From Planctomycetota bacterium (GTDB lineage: Bacteria > Planctomycetota > Phycisphaerae > Phycisphaerales > UBA1924): a stretch of 64,000 bases of DNA. Positions 55,101 to 63,466 of the stretch are shown here, piece by piece. The stretch is from positions 281,132 to 345,131 of the forward strand of contig JAFEBO010000006.1 of NCBI GenBank assembly GCA_018242625.1, read 5' to 3'. The notes under the pieces are model-generated. The model made no database searches, was not told the origin of the DNA, and saw only the letters and a program-made list of their open reading frames with translations. Made by a program: the position numbers and the translations under genes. Position 1 is the first letter of the stretch. Every line of letters starts with the position of its first letter.

Positions 55101-55945
55101 CCAATCAGGCCGGTGCCACCGTCACCGTCTTCAGCGGCACGCTCACCATCTTCGGCACGCTCGCCAACAGCGGCACAATCATCGGCAGCGTCGCTTCACG
55201 CTCGGCGCTCTCCGCAACCAACGACCCGCAAGGTCTTTACCCCCCGCCCTTCGTAGACCGCGCGACGCAAACCATCTTCGCCACCGGCGGCATGACCATG
55301 GACGCCGCCTCCACGCTCGCACCCGGCCCTGCCGCAACCATCCGCACCGCGGGCAACTTCGACTGCGCCATCAACCTCAACTCCCGCTTCGCCATGAACC
55401 AGGCCACACTCCAGCTCAACGGTCGTGGCAGCTTCGCACTCGAAGCCATGTCCACCGACCGAGGCCAGACTCTCTCCGCGCTCAACCCCGCGCTCCCCGG
55501 CTCCTTCCCAATCGGCACACTCCGCATCGGCCCTGGCAATCCGTCGGCGCCGACAATCATCTCAATAGTCGACACCCGCGACAACGACACGCTCGGCCAG
55601 ACTTCCTGCGAAGCCGTCTACGCCGAAAACCTCATCATCGAGTCCGGCGCCGTCCTCAACGCACCGTCCTGCCGCTTCTACTACAAGACTCTCACCAACC
55701 ACGGCACCATCGCCACGCCCGCCACCGTCCTACGCCTCTACGGACCGTGCCCGGCAGACCTCAATAACGATGGTCAAGTGGACGATGCCGACTTCTCCAT
55801 CTTCATCGTGCAGTACGACGTCCTGGACTGCACGGACCCCGGCATGCCGGGAGCCTGCATCGCCGATCTCGACTCCGACTTCCTGGTGGACGACGCAGAC
55901 TTTGTCATATTCATCGCTGCTTACAACAACCTGCTCTGTCCGTGA
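52133..55945 (+). CDS. Large FG-GAP and beta-helix repeat protein with dockerin-like tag
   Basis: The largest gene in the window, 1270 residues. GGGGGAA lies 6 bases before the ATG at 52133, and the signal peptide is about 1-19. Residues about 25-800 consist of FG-GAP-like repeats of about 50-60 residues, with a recurring G-D-x-FG-x-S-V-A and A-x-V-G-A-P pattern (for example DNFGSSVAVSGDRALIGAP). A beta-helix-like region (about 810-1190) resembles that of the minus-strand gene at 27816. The tag is long-form with MPGAC in the linker (Gly-Cys becomes Ala-Cys) and DSDFLVDDADF in the second loop. Likely a surface adhesin or scaffold. Confidence 0.9.
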   Translation: MRYVRTLVSLLCFVPCALAQLDPVRVLHSSPTTTDSLGVSIDVDRDTMIVGAYTYDPAGKIDAGAAVIFRWAGTTWTEEARLVANDGVAGDRFGKSVAVQGNTAVVGAYFAGLPGKPGAGAAYVFQRTGTTWIQVAKLTASDSATSDNFGSCVDLDGDTILVGAPFKNGALTGAQAGAAYVYAKAAGVWSQQQKITDLSGSLGDQFGSSVAMQGDTAVIGAPLDDVVFADRGSAQVFTRSAGVWTKRATLNPSDGVASDSFGRSVAISNGTIAVGSPQHDLTVNGNQGAIYVYTGAGTTWTQQQKLTRTGPLFGDFFPTSLAIEGDTIVAGLQTYDGVVGLNQGAGLFFTRTADVWNASEYFQPNETQAGALFGASIGISDQFVVAGSFSYSRPGFTGAGAAYAFRRISGDPNRTLTIAPPTPQDNANFGNRMASDGVRIVVGALAEDGAAGADQGAAYVYKVQDESFVLEQKLLPSDPAAGVNFGAALTIDGNTIIVGAPKDSQLGSGAGAAYVFTFNGLSWSQQAKLNAPDGAAGDNFGSSVAVSGDRALIGAPNDDLVGTGFNYSSVGSAYFFARSGGSWSLSLKATYSSGSPNDLMGAAVAIDGDTALIGMPGYDVNIQNLNENRGAFLTYRWSGSSWTYNAASSVAGTNDFDALGSVISSRAGMFAAASVPSHYVICTEWNGSNLVNRGTLSINTSSFGSSVSVQSDCIVVGVPAYNGGGAAYRFPRSGSTLSSATLFYPGAVDASDNLGEAVGYAGGATFAGGGGISLPGGTNQGAVRRLQPGARLDPFPLNSTTGARYASIASMIGAAALNNNLVSELGPLARSGGFSFGATEAKLNVPVVPFMSSIHTITLTDGSDLSTGNSDMRLWNRLDVPALANTRISAGTLNLDLPSNLNVGAGSKLTITPASPSFNGSATVLPNATLSVGALAQGGTFSLLGGTIAATSVSNAPGAQLSGYGDIAAPVTNAGLFDVDANMQVIGNFTNQAGATVTVFSGTLTIFGTLANSGTIIGSVASRSALSATNDPQGLYPPPFVDRATQTIFATGGMTMDAASTLAPGPAATIRTAGNFDCAINLNSRFAMNQATLQLNGRGSFALEAMSTDRGQTLSALNPALPGSFPIGTLRIGPGNPSAPTIISIVDTRDNDTLGQTSCEAVYAENLIIESGAVLNAPSCRFYYKTLTNHGTIATPATVLRLYGPCPADLNNDGQVDDADFSIFIVQYDVLDCTDPGMPGACIADLDSDFLVDDADFVIFIAAYNNLLCP

Positions 55946-56073
55946 CGCCCAATGAGTCTCCCGTCAGAACACCACCCCTTCTTCAACACGGACCCAGGAA
56001 AAACCCGAGATATTCCCCGATTCGGTTCACAATGTGCTTGAGCGGGGGTCGCGTCTGGAAGTAGCATGAAGGC

Positions 56074-56826
56074 ATGAGCTTCTTCGTCTTCAGGTTCGCT
56101 GCGGCATTGGCCCTCTGCGCAACGATCCACGCATCCCGCGCCGGCACGACGTTTTATCCATCCCGCGCCGCGTGGGAGGCGGCTACAGAATTTCGCGCGG
56201 TCGTCACCACGTTCGATGAGCCCATCTGGCCCGTCAACAGCGTGCTCACCGGAGACTGGACTGTGGGGGGGGTGACCTACCGCGGCCTTGCCGGTACGCC
56301 CTCGCCCAACATCTGGGTCATGTCCGCCGCGTTCTCGCCTTTGACAGGCCAATCTCTCTGCGCCAACGGTGATGAAAACACCGACATGTTCTTCTCGGTC
56401 CCCCGGCGGGGGCTCGCGTTCGATGTTGCCGTGAACAAGTTTGGTCCGGTTACGGTCACCGTCTACGACATTTCCGGTGAACTCTTGGGACAGACCGAGA
56501 TCGCCGCCTCATCGAAAGGGGTTTGCGCGGTCATCGCTACTTCTCGCATCGGGCGCGCCAATTTCCGCAGCGTGCTCGGAGCTCTGGAGAACAGTTACCT
56601 CGACGACGTCACCCTTGGAGATTCCACGTGCGCCGCCGATCTGAATGTCGACGGCCAGGTCGACGACGCCGATTTCGTGATTTTCGTACAGGCTTACAAT
56701 CTTCTCGTCTGCGAAGACCCCGCGATGCCGCCGGGCTGCCCGGCGGATCTCGACGCAAACAACCTCGTGGACGACGCGGATTTCAGCATCTTTGCCGTCG
56801 CCTACGACGCGCTCATCTGCCCCTGA
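56074..56826 (+). CDS. Dockerin-tagged secreted protein of unknown function
   Basis: A 250-residue protein. The ATG at 56074 directly follows AAGG, closer than usual, but the next in-frame ATG is far downstream. The signal peptide is about 1-23. The domain (about 24-185) has WEAATEFRAVVTTFDEP and GVTYRGLAG, a pattern seen in other exported planctomycete beta-sandwich proteins. The tag's second loop is weak in calcium ligands (DLDANNLVDDADF). Ends LICP. The next gene begins 28 bases after its stop, so the pair may form an operon. Confidence 0.83.
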   Translation: MSFFVFRFAAALALCATIHASRAGTTFYPSRAAWEAATEFRAVVTTFDEPIWPVNSVLTGDWTVGGVTYRGLAGTPSPNIWVMSAAFSPLTGQSLCANGDENTDMFFSVPRRGLAFDVAVNKFGPVTVTVYDISGELLGQTEIAASSKGVCAVIATSRIGRANFRSVLGALENSYLDDVTLGDSTCAADLNVDGQVDDADFVIFVQAYNLLVCEDPAMPPGCPADLDANNLVDDADFSIFAVAYDALICP

Positions 56827-56854
56827 CCGTTCTTTCAAGCCGAGGCAACGATCC

Positions 56855-58339
56855 GTGAAAACCATCAGCTCCTGGATTCTCCTGGTCTCGGCCGGCGCGA
56901 CGCTCGCCACCCCCGTCCCCACCCTCGCCAGCGGACTCACCATCGTCACGCACGGCTTCAATGCCGACATGATTTGGGTCAACGCCATGGCCGACGGGAT
57001 CGCCCGGCGCGCCGGGGTGCCGGGCGCCGACGTGGCCCGCATCAACCTGGTTGTCACACAGTCCGGATCGAGCCTCGTCGTGACGCCGTCTCCTATCTCT
57101 GTGCCGCCCGATCCGGCGTTTACGACGGGCGAGTTTGTTGTCGGCCTGGACTGGACAGCGATTGACTCCTTCGCGAGAGGGCAGCCCCCGACGGATGTCG
57201 GCGATGAATCTGTTGCCACGCAGAATGTCGCCGCTGCTGTCTTCAACTACCTGCAGACGTGGAACTACGGGGGCAAATCTATTCTGGCCCAGCCGGTCCA
57301 TCTCATCGGCCACAGCCGCGGCGGCGCGCTCGTCGCCTCGCTCGCACGTTCCATGGGCGAGAGCGGCATCTATACCGATCAGCTCACCACGCTCGACCCC
57401 GCCCCGGTCGCGCTCTTCGGAGATTCCGCGGCCAAGGTTGTGAGCACGGTCGTCTTCGCCGACAACATCTGGCAGAACGTGGCATTTCCCAGCGGTTCAA
57501 GCCTGGCGGGCGCGTTCAATCAGCAGATGGGCAACCTGGGCTCCGGCAACCACAGCCTGATCCACACCTGGTATTACGGCACGATCGACCCCGCCGCGAC
57601 AGGCGACGGAGATTGCACTTCCTGCATCAGCCCCGCGTGGTACACGTCGGATGTGGATGCGCACGCCCGTGCTCAGAGTGGCTTTTGGTATTCACGCATC
57701 GCGGGTGGTGACCGGACCGGAACGCAGGCGGCGGCGGGTCTGCTCAGCACCTTCGGCGGAACGGCCGTCATCGGCACGGGCGGCCGCACGTCGATCACGA
57801 TTCCCCAGCCCGCCTGGCCAAATCTCTTTGATCCTCGCACCGAAAAGGCCGGAATTGTCTCGGGCGAGAGCAACGCCACCAACTTCATGTATCAGTCCTC
57901 CGGAGCATCCGTGCAGGTCTCGGTGTTCGCTTCCGATGATCGCAACCCCGCGCACGGGGGCATCCTTCTCGGAACCGCGTCACTGAATGCGGCGGCCTTA
58001 CCCGCGGCCGCCATGGTCAGTTGGACCGCCACGCCCGCGCCACGCCCGGCGCCGTACAACGTTTTCCTCGCGATCACGAGTTCCAACGGTAAGACGCGGT
58101 ACGTCTTTGACACACGGCAGATCGTTGTTTCGGCTCCGCCCTGCCCGGCAGACCTCTCGCACGACGGGTATGTCGACGATTCCGACTTTGTGATCTTCGC
58201 CTCCGCCTACGAGATTCTGGATTGTGCCGATCCCGGCATGCCCGCCGGATGCCCGGCCGACCTGAACCACGATTCTGCGGTGGATGATGCGGACTTTGTC
58301 CTCTTTGCCCAGGCGTACAGCGATTTGATCTGCCCTTGA
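56855..58339 (+). CDS. Alpha/beta-hydrolase (esterase/lipase-like) with dockerin-like tag
   Basis: A 494-residue protein if it begins at the GTG at 56855, with GAGG about 9 bases upstream and a signal peptide (about 1-26) following. A frame from 56792 starts inside the previous gene and is not credible. The fold features are VTHGFN (31-36, probable oxyanion loop) and GHSRGGAL, with nucleophile Ser154. A His for the triad could be in NHSLIHTWY; the acid is not identified with certainty. A C-terminal beta-sandwich precedes the tag. Ends LICP. The enzyme probably hydrolyses esters outside the cell. Start codon of the following gene lies within a few bases of its stop. Confidence 0.85.
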   Translation: MKTISSWILLVSAGATLATPVPTLASGLTIVTHGFNADMIWVNAMADGIARRAGVPGADVARINLVVTQSGSSLVVTPSPISVPPDPAFTTGEFVVGLDWTAIDSFARGQPPTDVGDESVATQNVAAAVFNYLQTWNYGGKSILAQPVHLIGHSRGGALVASLARSMGESGIYTDQLTTLDPAPVALFGDSAAKVVSTVVFADNIWQNVAFPSGSSLAGAFNQQMGNLGSGNHSLIHTWYYGTIDPAATGDGDCTSCISPAWYTSDVDAHARAQSGFWYSRIAGGDRTGTQAAAGLLSTFGGTAVIGTGGRTSITIPQPAWPNLFDPRTEKAGIVSGESNATNFMYQSSGASVQVSVFASDDRNPAHGGILLGTASLNAAALPAAAMVSWTATPAPRPAPYNVFLAITSSNGKTRYVFDTRQIVVSAPPCPADLSHDGYVDDSDFVIFASAYEILDCADPGMPAGCPADLNHDSAVDDADFVLFAQAYSDLICP

Positions 58340-58351
58340 ATGAGGTGTGAA

Positions 58352-59182
58352 ATGCGACATGCTTTCGTCGGAGTCGGGATTGTGCTCGCCTGCATGATCA
58401 GCCCGTTCGCGCACGCGGGGTCCTTCAGCGACGATTTCTCTGCCGGGTTGCGGCCCGCGTTCTGGAACGTCACCCAGACGCTGCCGAATCAGTACGTGGT
58501 GCAGTCTTCCGGCAGCGTCGTGCACATGTACAGGCCCGCCGCCAACAACCCGGGCGGTCTGCAGGTCGTCGCGGTCAACCTCAACATGGGGGCGATCTGC
58601 GGCACGGTGGGCGGCGATTTTTCCGCCAGCATCGACTTCGCGAACGCAAACATCAGTCTTCCCGGATTGAACCAGGTCGAACTGCACGCGTTGTTCACCG
58701 ACGGCACCTTCTTCTTTAATGTGTTCGACAACAGCAGCGGGCTGAATACGCATATCTGGAACGGATCGGTCCTCGCGGTCACCCCCCGATCGAGCAACGC
58801 CGGCAAGCTCACGATCGAGCGCATCGGTTCGACGCTGAGCGCGAAATACAACGGAGTTACGTTCGGCTCGCTCTCCAGCGCCGCGCATCTGCGCAGTCTC
58901 ATCTTTACGCTGCAGAACAACACCGGCAGCAACAGCCTGATCTCCTGCGACTACGACAATTTTTCTTTTACATTCGCGAAGCCGTGCCGCGCCGACCTCG
59001 ACCTGGATGCGCAGGTGGACGACAAAGACTTCTCGCTCTTTGTCGTCGCCTACAACCTGCTGGACTGCGCGGATCCGACCATGCCCGCCGGCTGCCCGGC
59101 CGACCTGAATTCCGACGGATTTGTCGATGACGCCGACTTTGTGTTGTTCGTAGCGGCGTACGACGAGTTGCTCTGCCCCTGA
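58352..59182 (+). CDS. Dockerin-tagged beta-sandwich protein of unknown function
   Basis: A 276-residue protein. The ATG at 58352 is chosen over 58340 because GAGG lies 6 bases upstream; it starts only 12 bases after the stop of the hydrolase gene, so translation is probably coupled. Signal peptide about 1-22. FSDDFSAGL and FWNVTQTLPNQYVV begin a domain that resembles concanavalin-like or carbohydrate-binding beta sandwiches, but no family is certain. The tag's first loop is divergent (DLDAQVDDKDF) while the second is standard. Ends LLCP. Confidence 0.82.
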   Translation: MRHAFVGVGIVLACMISPFAHAGSFSDDFSAGLRPAFWNVTQTLPNQYVVQSSGSVVHMYRPAANNPGGLQVVAVNLNMGAICGTVGGDFSASIDFANANISLPGLNQVELHALFTDGTFFFNVFDNSSGLNTHIWNGSVLAVTPRSSNAGKLTIERIGSTLSAKYNGVTFGSLSSAAHLRSLIFTLQNNTGSNSLISCDYDNFSFTFAKPCRADLDLDAQVDDKDFSLFVVAYNLLDCADPTMPAGCPADLNSDGFVDDADFVLFVAAYDELLCP

Positions 59183-59418
59183 AACCCCGCGCCAGCCTCG
59201 GGCTGTTCGCCGTTGCCCGTAAGCAGGCTGTCGGACCGCGCCCGGCCAGACCGCTTGCCGCCGGCACAGGCACTCCCTTTTGAGTCCCGCGGCCGGGAAG
59301 CCTGTGACATCGTTATGGGTCTATGGGAAAACTCTGTACTTTTGGCGTGTCGCAAGTACACTGAAGGCGTTCGGCGTCTCCGCGGTCTGCCGCGCCAAAA
59401 GAGAGGGAAAACAGCACA

Positions 59419-62043
59419 ATGCACCCATCGAACCGCACCGCGCTCCTGTCGCGTAGTCGTCTGCTTCACGCCGTGCAGGCCGCGCTCGCTCTGGGGCTGT
59501 GCGCCGCGCCATCGCTCGCCGACTGCACACCGAACTGGTCGCCTTCTGACGGCGTCCGCGGCACAAATGGAATCGTTTACGCTTCCACGATGTGGGACCC
59601 CGACGGCGCCGGCCCCAAAGCGCCGCTGCTCGTCATCGCCGGCAATTTCTCCGTGGCGGGGGGGGCGCTTGCCAACAACATCGCGGCCTACAACCCGCTC
59701 ACGGGCGAGTGGTCCGGCCTGGGTTTCGGCGTCGGCGACTTTAACGCGCTCATCTACGAAGTTGTTGTCATGCCCAACAACGATCTCGTCGCAGTGGGGG
59801 GATTCTCCAGCGCCGATTTCAATCCCGCCAACAACGTCGCCCGCTGGAACGGCACATCCTGGCAGCCCCTGGGCGATGGCATCACCGGCGGATTCGTGAC
59901 CGCCGCCACGGTGGCGCAGAACGGCGACCTCATCGTCGGCGGCAACTTCAACACCGCCGGCTCCACTCCAGTCAACAACATCGCGCGATGGAACGGCTCG
60001 ACCTGGCTCGCCATGGGTTCGGGCATCACCGCGGCAAGTTCCAAGCAGGTCTGGGCACTGACCACGCTCACCGGCGGCGACATCATCGCCGGCGGATTCT
60101 TTGACACCGCCGGAGGCACGCCCGCAAAGAACATCGCACGCTGGAACCCCGCGACCAGCACCTGGTCCGCCTTCGGCTCCGGCGCCGACGGGCAGGTCGT
60201 CGCGCTCGTCTCCGCGCCATCGAACGACTTCATCGCCGGCGGCAGCTTTGCGACCGTCAACGGCGCCGCAATCAAGGGCATCGCTCGCTTCTCGCCCGCA
60301 GGCGGCGGCACATGGACGGGTTACGGAACTAATAGCCCCTCGGGAATCATCGGTCTCTGCCTTACTCCTTCCGGCGATCTCTACGCCGGCGGCAGCTTCT
60401 TCTCCGCCGGCGGCCTTCCCGCAGACAACATCGCACGCTGGAATCCCGCCGGCGGTGGCTCGTGGTCCGCGCTCGGTTCGGGAGTCGATAGCTCCGTCTG
60501 GACCATTACCCAGCTTCCCAACGGCAACATCGCCGCGGGCGGCTATTTCGAGCATGTCAACGGCCTGCCCGCGCGCGGTGTCTCAATCTGGAGTGGTTCC
60601 TCATGGCTTCCCTGGAGCGGATTCAATTCCAGTGTGCTCGCCGTCGCTCAGATGACCGATGGCGACGTCATCGCCGGCGGCTACTTCATCTACGCAGGTC
60701 CCGGTGCCGCCAATCTCCTGGCTCGCCGCCACAACGGTGCATGGTCCGCCATCGGCGCCGGGCTTGACAACGTACCTCGCGCGATCATCGCCATGCCCAA
60801 CGGCGACGCCATCGTCGGCGGCAGTTTCACCGATGCGGGTGGTTATTCGCATCTGGCTCGCCTCTCGAGCTCCAACGTGTGGTCACCCCTCGGCCTCGAT
60901 CCCGATGGCGATGTTCTCGCGCTCCTCCGTTTGCCCAACAACGACATCATCGCCGGCGGAGATTTCTTCTCCCCCGGGGCGAACATCGCCAGGTGGGACG
61001 GTACGAACTGGAACACGCTCGGCGACGGACCCGGCGGCAGCGTCCGCGCCCTTGCCCGAGCGCAGAACGGCGACATCATCGCCGCCGGCGAATTCCTCGC
61101 GGATAACGGCGCCGCGGGGAACAACATCGCCCGCTGGGACGGCACGATGTGGTCGCCCATGGGAGACGGTTTCGATGATTCCGTCAACGCGCTTGCCGTC
61201 ATGCCCAACGGCGACATCATCGCCGCCGGAGAGTTCACCAATTCCGGCGAGACTTCTGTCAGCCACATCGCGCGATGGGACGGCGCCGCCTGGCAATCGC
61301 TCGAGACCGGACTCAACAGCACCGCCTACGCGCTCGCCGTGCTCCCCAGCGGACAACTCATCGCAGCCGGCAGCTTCTACCTCGCGGGCACTATCTATGG
61401 CCCCGGACTGGCGCTCTGGGACGGTACCGCTTGGGTGAACTTCCCCGGTTCCACAGTCGCCGGAACAGCCTACGCGCTCGATAACTCGAGCGCCGGCGGC
61501 GTCTATGTCGGGGGTTCATTCGTCGGCGCCGGCAACACCGGCTCGGCGTATTTCGCGCAGTGGCACCCCATCGGTCCGACGATCATCAGCCAGCCCCAGT
61601 CCGCCTCCAACTGCCCGACCGGGTCCGCGGTCTTCCACGTGGAAGCGACCGGTTCCGGCCCGCTCTTCTATCAGTGGTTCAAGTACGATGAGCCGATCGA
61701 CACGGGCCTGAATCCCACCGCCGCGACCGACACCCTGGTGATCGATCATCCGACCATCGACGACTCCGCGTGGTACTCCTGCGAGGTCTCCGACGGCTGC
61801 GATTTCGTGATGAGCGAAGCGGCACCCTTGCTGCTCACTTCCTGTTGCCCCTGCGATCTCAACTTCGACGGCTTTGTTGACGACTCCGACTTTGTCCTGT
61901 TCCTGCCGCCGTACAACATCCTTGACTGCGCCGACCCCGAGATGCCCGTTGGCTGTCCGGCCGACTTCAATCGCGACGGCATCGTTGACGACGCCGACTT
62001 CTCCATTTTCGTTGTGGCGTACAACGACCTGCTCTGCCCCTGA
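59419..62043 (+). CDS. Multi-blade repeat protein with Ig-like domain and dockerin-like tag
   Basis: An 874-residue secreted protein with the ATG at 59419 (GAGGG upstream) and a signal peptide of about 1-34. About 12 repeats of roughly 45-50 residues follow, each with GDIIAGG-F and then NIARWNG--W and L-x-G (for example PNGDIIAAGEF, NNIARWDGTMW). This points to one or two beta propellers or a related solenoid. An Ig-like segment with FYQWF lies near 720-790, then the long-form tag (LLCP). It is related to the gene at 49156-52011, with which it shares overall layout. Intergenic gap before it: 236 bases. Function unknown. Confidence 0.9.
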   Translation: MHPSNRTALLSRSRLLHAVQAALALGLCAAPSLADCTPNWSPSDGVRGTNGIVYASTMWDPDGAGPKAPLLVIAGNFSVAGGALANNIAAYNPLTGEWSGLGFGVGDFNALIYEVVVMPNNDLVAVGGFSSADFNPANNVARWNGTSWQPLGDGITGGFVTAATVAQNGDLIVGGNFNTAGSTPVNNIARWNGSTWLAMGSGITAASSKQVWALTTLTGGDIIAGGFFDTAGGTPAKNIARWNPATSTWSAFGSGADGQVVALVSAPSNDFIAGGSFATVNGAAIKGIARFSPAGGGTWTGYGTNSPSGIIGLCLTPSGDLYAGGSFFSAGGLPADNIARWNPAGGGSWSALGSGVDSSVWTITQLPNGNIAAGGYFEHVNGLPARGVSIWSGSSWLPWSGFNSSVLAVAQMTDGDVIAGGYFIYAGPGAANLLARRHNGAWSAIGAGLDNVPRAIIAMPNGDAIVGGSFTDAGGYSHLARLSSSNVWSPLGLDPDGDVLALLRLPNNDIIAGGDFFSPGANIARWDGTNWNTLGDGPGGSVRALARAQNGDIIAAGEFLADNGAAGNNIARWDGTMWSPMGDGFDDSVNALAVMPNGDIIAAGEFTNSGETSVSHIARWDGAAWQSLETGLNSTAYALAVLPSGQLIAAGSFYLAGTIYGPGLALWDGTAWVNFPGSTVAGTAYALDNSSAGGVYVGGSFVGAGNTGSAYFAQWHPIGPTIISQPQSASNCPTGSAVFHVEATGSGPLFYQWFKYDEPIDTGLNPTAATDTLVIDHPTIDDSAWYSCEVSDGCDFVMSEAAPLLLTSCCPCDLNFDGFVDDSDFVLFLPPYNILDCADPEMPVGCPADFNRDGIVDDADFSIFVVAYNDLLCP

Positions 62044-62183
62044 TCAGGCCGCGGCACATGCGTAGGGAACGAAAAATCCACGCGGGCCACACCCCAAAGC
62101 GGGGGCCGGAATTTCTGCAAGATCATGCGGCGAAGGTTCGAGAACCAGTTTTCTTTGCATTCCTCGCGTCCGTTTCCGCTCTG

Positions 62184-62206
62184 ATTGTGCAGGTGCGACG
62201 CACAAT
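62184..62206. promoter_or_regulatory. Inverted repeat, possible operator
   Basis: ATTGTGC (62184-62190) and GCACAAT (62200-62206) are perfect inverted copies with a 9-base spacer. They are centred about 55 bases upstream of the start codon at 62250 and overlap where a -35 region could be. A symmetric protein-binding site is plausible; a hairpin in RNA is the alternative. Confidence 0.35.
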
Positions 62207-62249
62207 TCGTGTACGACAAAATGCAGGGTCATTCTTTGGGAGCCTCGCG

Positions 62250-63086
62250 ATGTTTGAACGCCATTCCTCCAAGCCGTCCAGCGCGGGTCGTTTTTTTGCT
62301 GCCGCCTCGATCGCGATCGCTTCGCCCGTTCTCGCCGGCTTTGTCACGCTGAACCTGACGCCCAAGGTCAATTCCAACATCCGCACCTATACGGGCGGCA
62401 CGTTCTATCCCCTTGGCGGACAGACCCGCGACTTCGCCGGCGTCCCGTTCGCTCTTGCCCTGCTGAACGGGGACGCAAACTCCTTCGGCGTGATCCAGCT
62501 CCCCGCCAACAACACCCTCACCACGCACTCCTTCTCCGTAAACGTGTTCGGCGCAACCCGTGTCTATACGCTCATCAATAGCGCCTGGGGTTCGTTCGGC
62601 GCGAACAACGGCAAGGTCGAGGTCTTCGGCAGCGCCGGCGCCTACGCCAAGTTCGATCTCATCCAGGGGACCAACATCCGCGATCACTATCAGGGTTCGT
62701 TCCAGAACGTTCTCACCGATCCCACGGTCGTGACTTCGAAATTCAACAACGATGTCCTCGACCGCCAGGTCCTGGTTCTCCCCGCCGCCTTCCGATCCCA
62801 GTCCATCACCGAATTCCGCTTCAGCGGGAACGGCGGCAACCCCAACGGCACCGGCGCCGCTTTTCTCGCCGGCGCCACATTTCAGAACTGCCCCGCAGAT
62901 CTCAACAACGACGGCCAGGTGGACGACGCCGACTTTTCCATCTTCGTCGTCGCGTACAACCTGCTCGACTGCGCCGACCCGGCGATGCCGGCCGGCTGCC
63001 CCGCCGACCTGAACCGCGACGGGGTCGTTGACGACGCCGACTTCTCTATTTTCGTCGTGGCGTACAACGATTTGATCTGTCCCTAA
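62250..63086 (+). CDS. Dockerin-tagged secreted protein of unknown function
   Basis: A 278-residue protein, the last of the tagged series. GGGAG lies about 8 bases before the ATG at 62250, and the signal peptide is about 1-29. The body contains ATRVYTLINSAWGSFGANNGKVEVFG and DHYQGSFQNVL as separate phrases, pointing to an extracellular beta-rich domain that I cannot name. The tag is a clean consensus version (NNDGQVDDADF, MPAGC, NRDGVVDDADF) and ends LICP. The inverted repeat at 62184-62206 sits in its promoter region. Confidence 0.85.
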   Translation: MFERHSSKPSSAGRFFAAASIAIASPVLAGFVTLNLTPKVNSNIRTYTGGTFYPLGGQTRDFAGVPFALALLNGDANSFGVIQLPANNTLTTHSFSVNVFGATRVYTLINSAWGSFGANNGKVEVFGSAGAYAKFDLIQGTNIRDHYQGSFQNVLTDPTVVTSKFNNDVLDRQVLVLPAAFRSQSITEFRFSGNGGNPNGTGAAFLAGATFQNCPADLNNDGQVDDADFSIFVVAYNLLDCADPAMPAGCPADLNRDGVVDDADFSIFVVAYNDLICP

Positions 63087-63466
63087 CAAAGTGAGGCGAT
63101 GCCGGGTGGTTCTTCACCGCCGACGCGACGGGCGAGCTTCCCCCCAAGACATGCCGGCCTGCGCGGGAGATCCGCCTGCAGCGGGCTGAAATCCTCCCTG
63201 CGCGGCTTCCGCGACAGGAACCCGCTTCTGCTCCGCAGCAATCGCCTCCTTTTCCCGCGAAAACTGGGCAGCATTTGAAGGATTTTCCTGAAAAATGGCA
63301 AGGGGGGGCTGCGGCACTCGCGCTGGATACGGCGTCGAGGGTTGCCCACGGCGCGCTGCCGGCCGCCATTGGGACATTCCTTCGGGCGAACCTAGCAGTG
63401 CTTGCGAGAGAGTGGGATAACGTCAGATCAGCCGTCCTTGCAGCGGCAATTCAGAAGGAAAACACC
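63087..63466. other. Intergenic region without a supported gene
   Basis: This separates the last tagged gene from the partial gene at the right edge. Short open frames on the minus strand are Arg/Pro-rich shadows. No convincing terminator hairpin with a T-run was found. The right part holds the ribosome-binding site AGAAGGA of the next gene. Confidence 0.5.

Noticed and set aside
650-63086. A cellulosome-type complex
   Set aside because: No cohesin, scaffoldin, cellulase or carbohydrate-binding scaffold was found, and the tag differs from classical dockerins.
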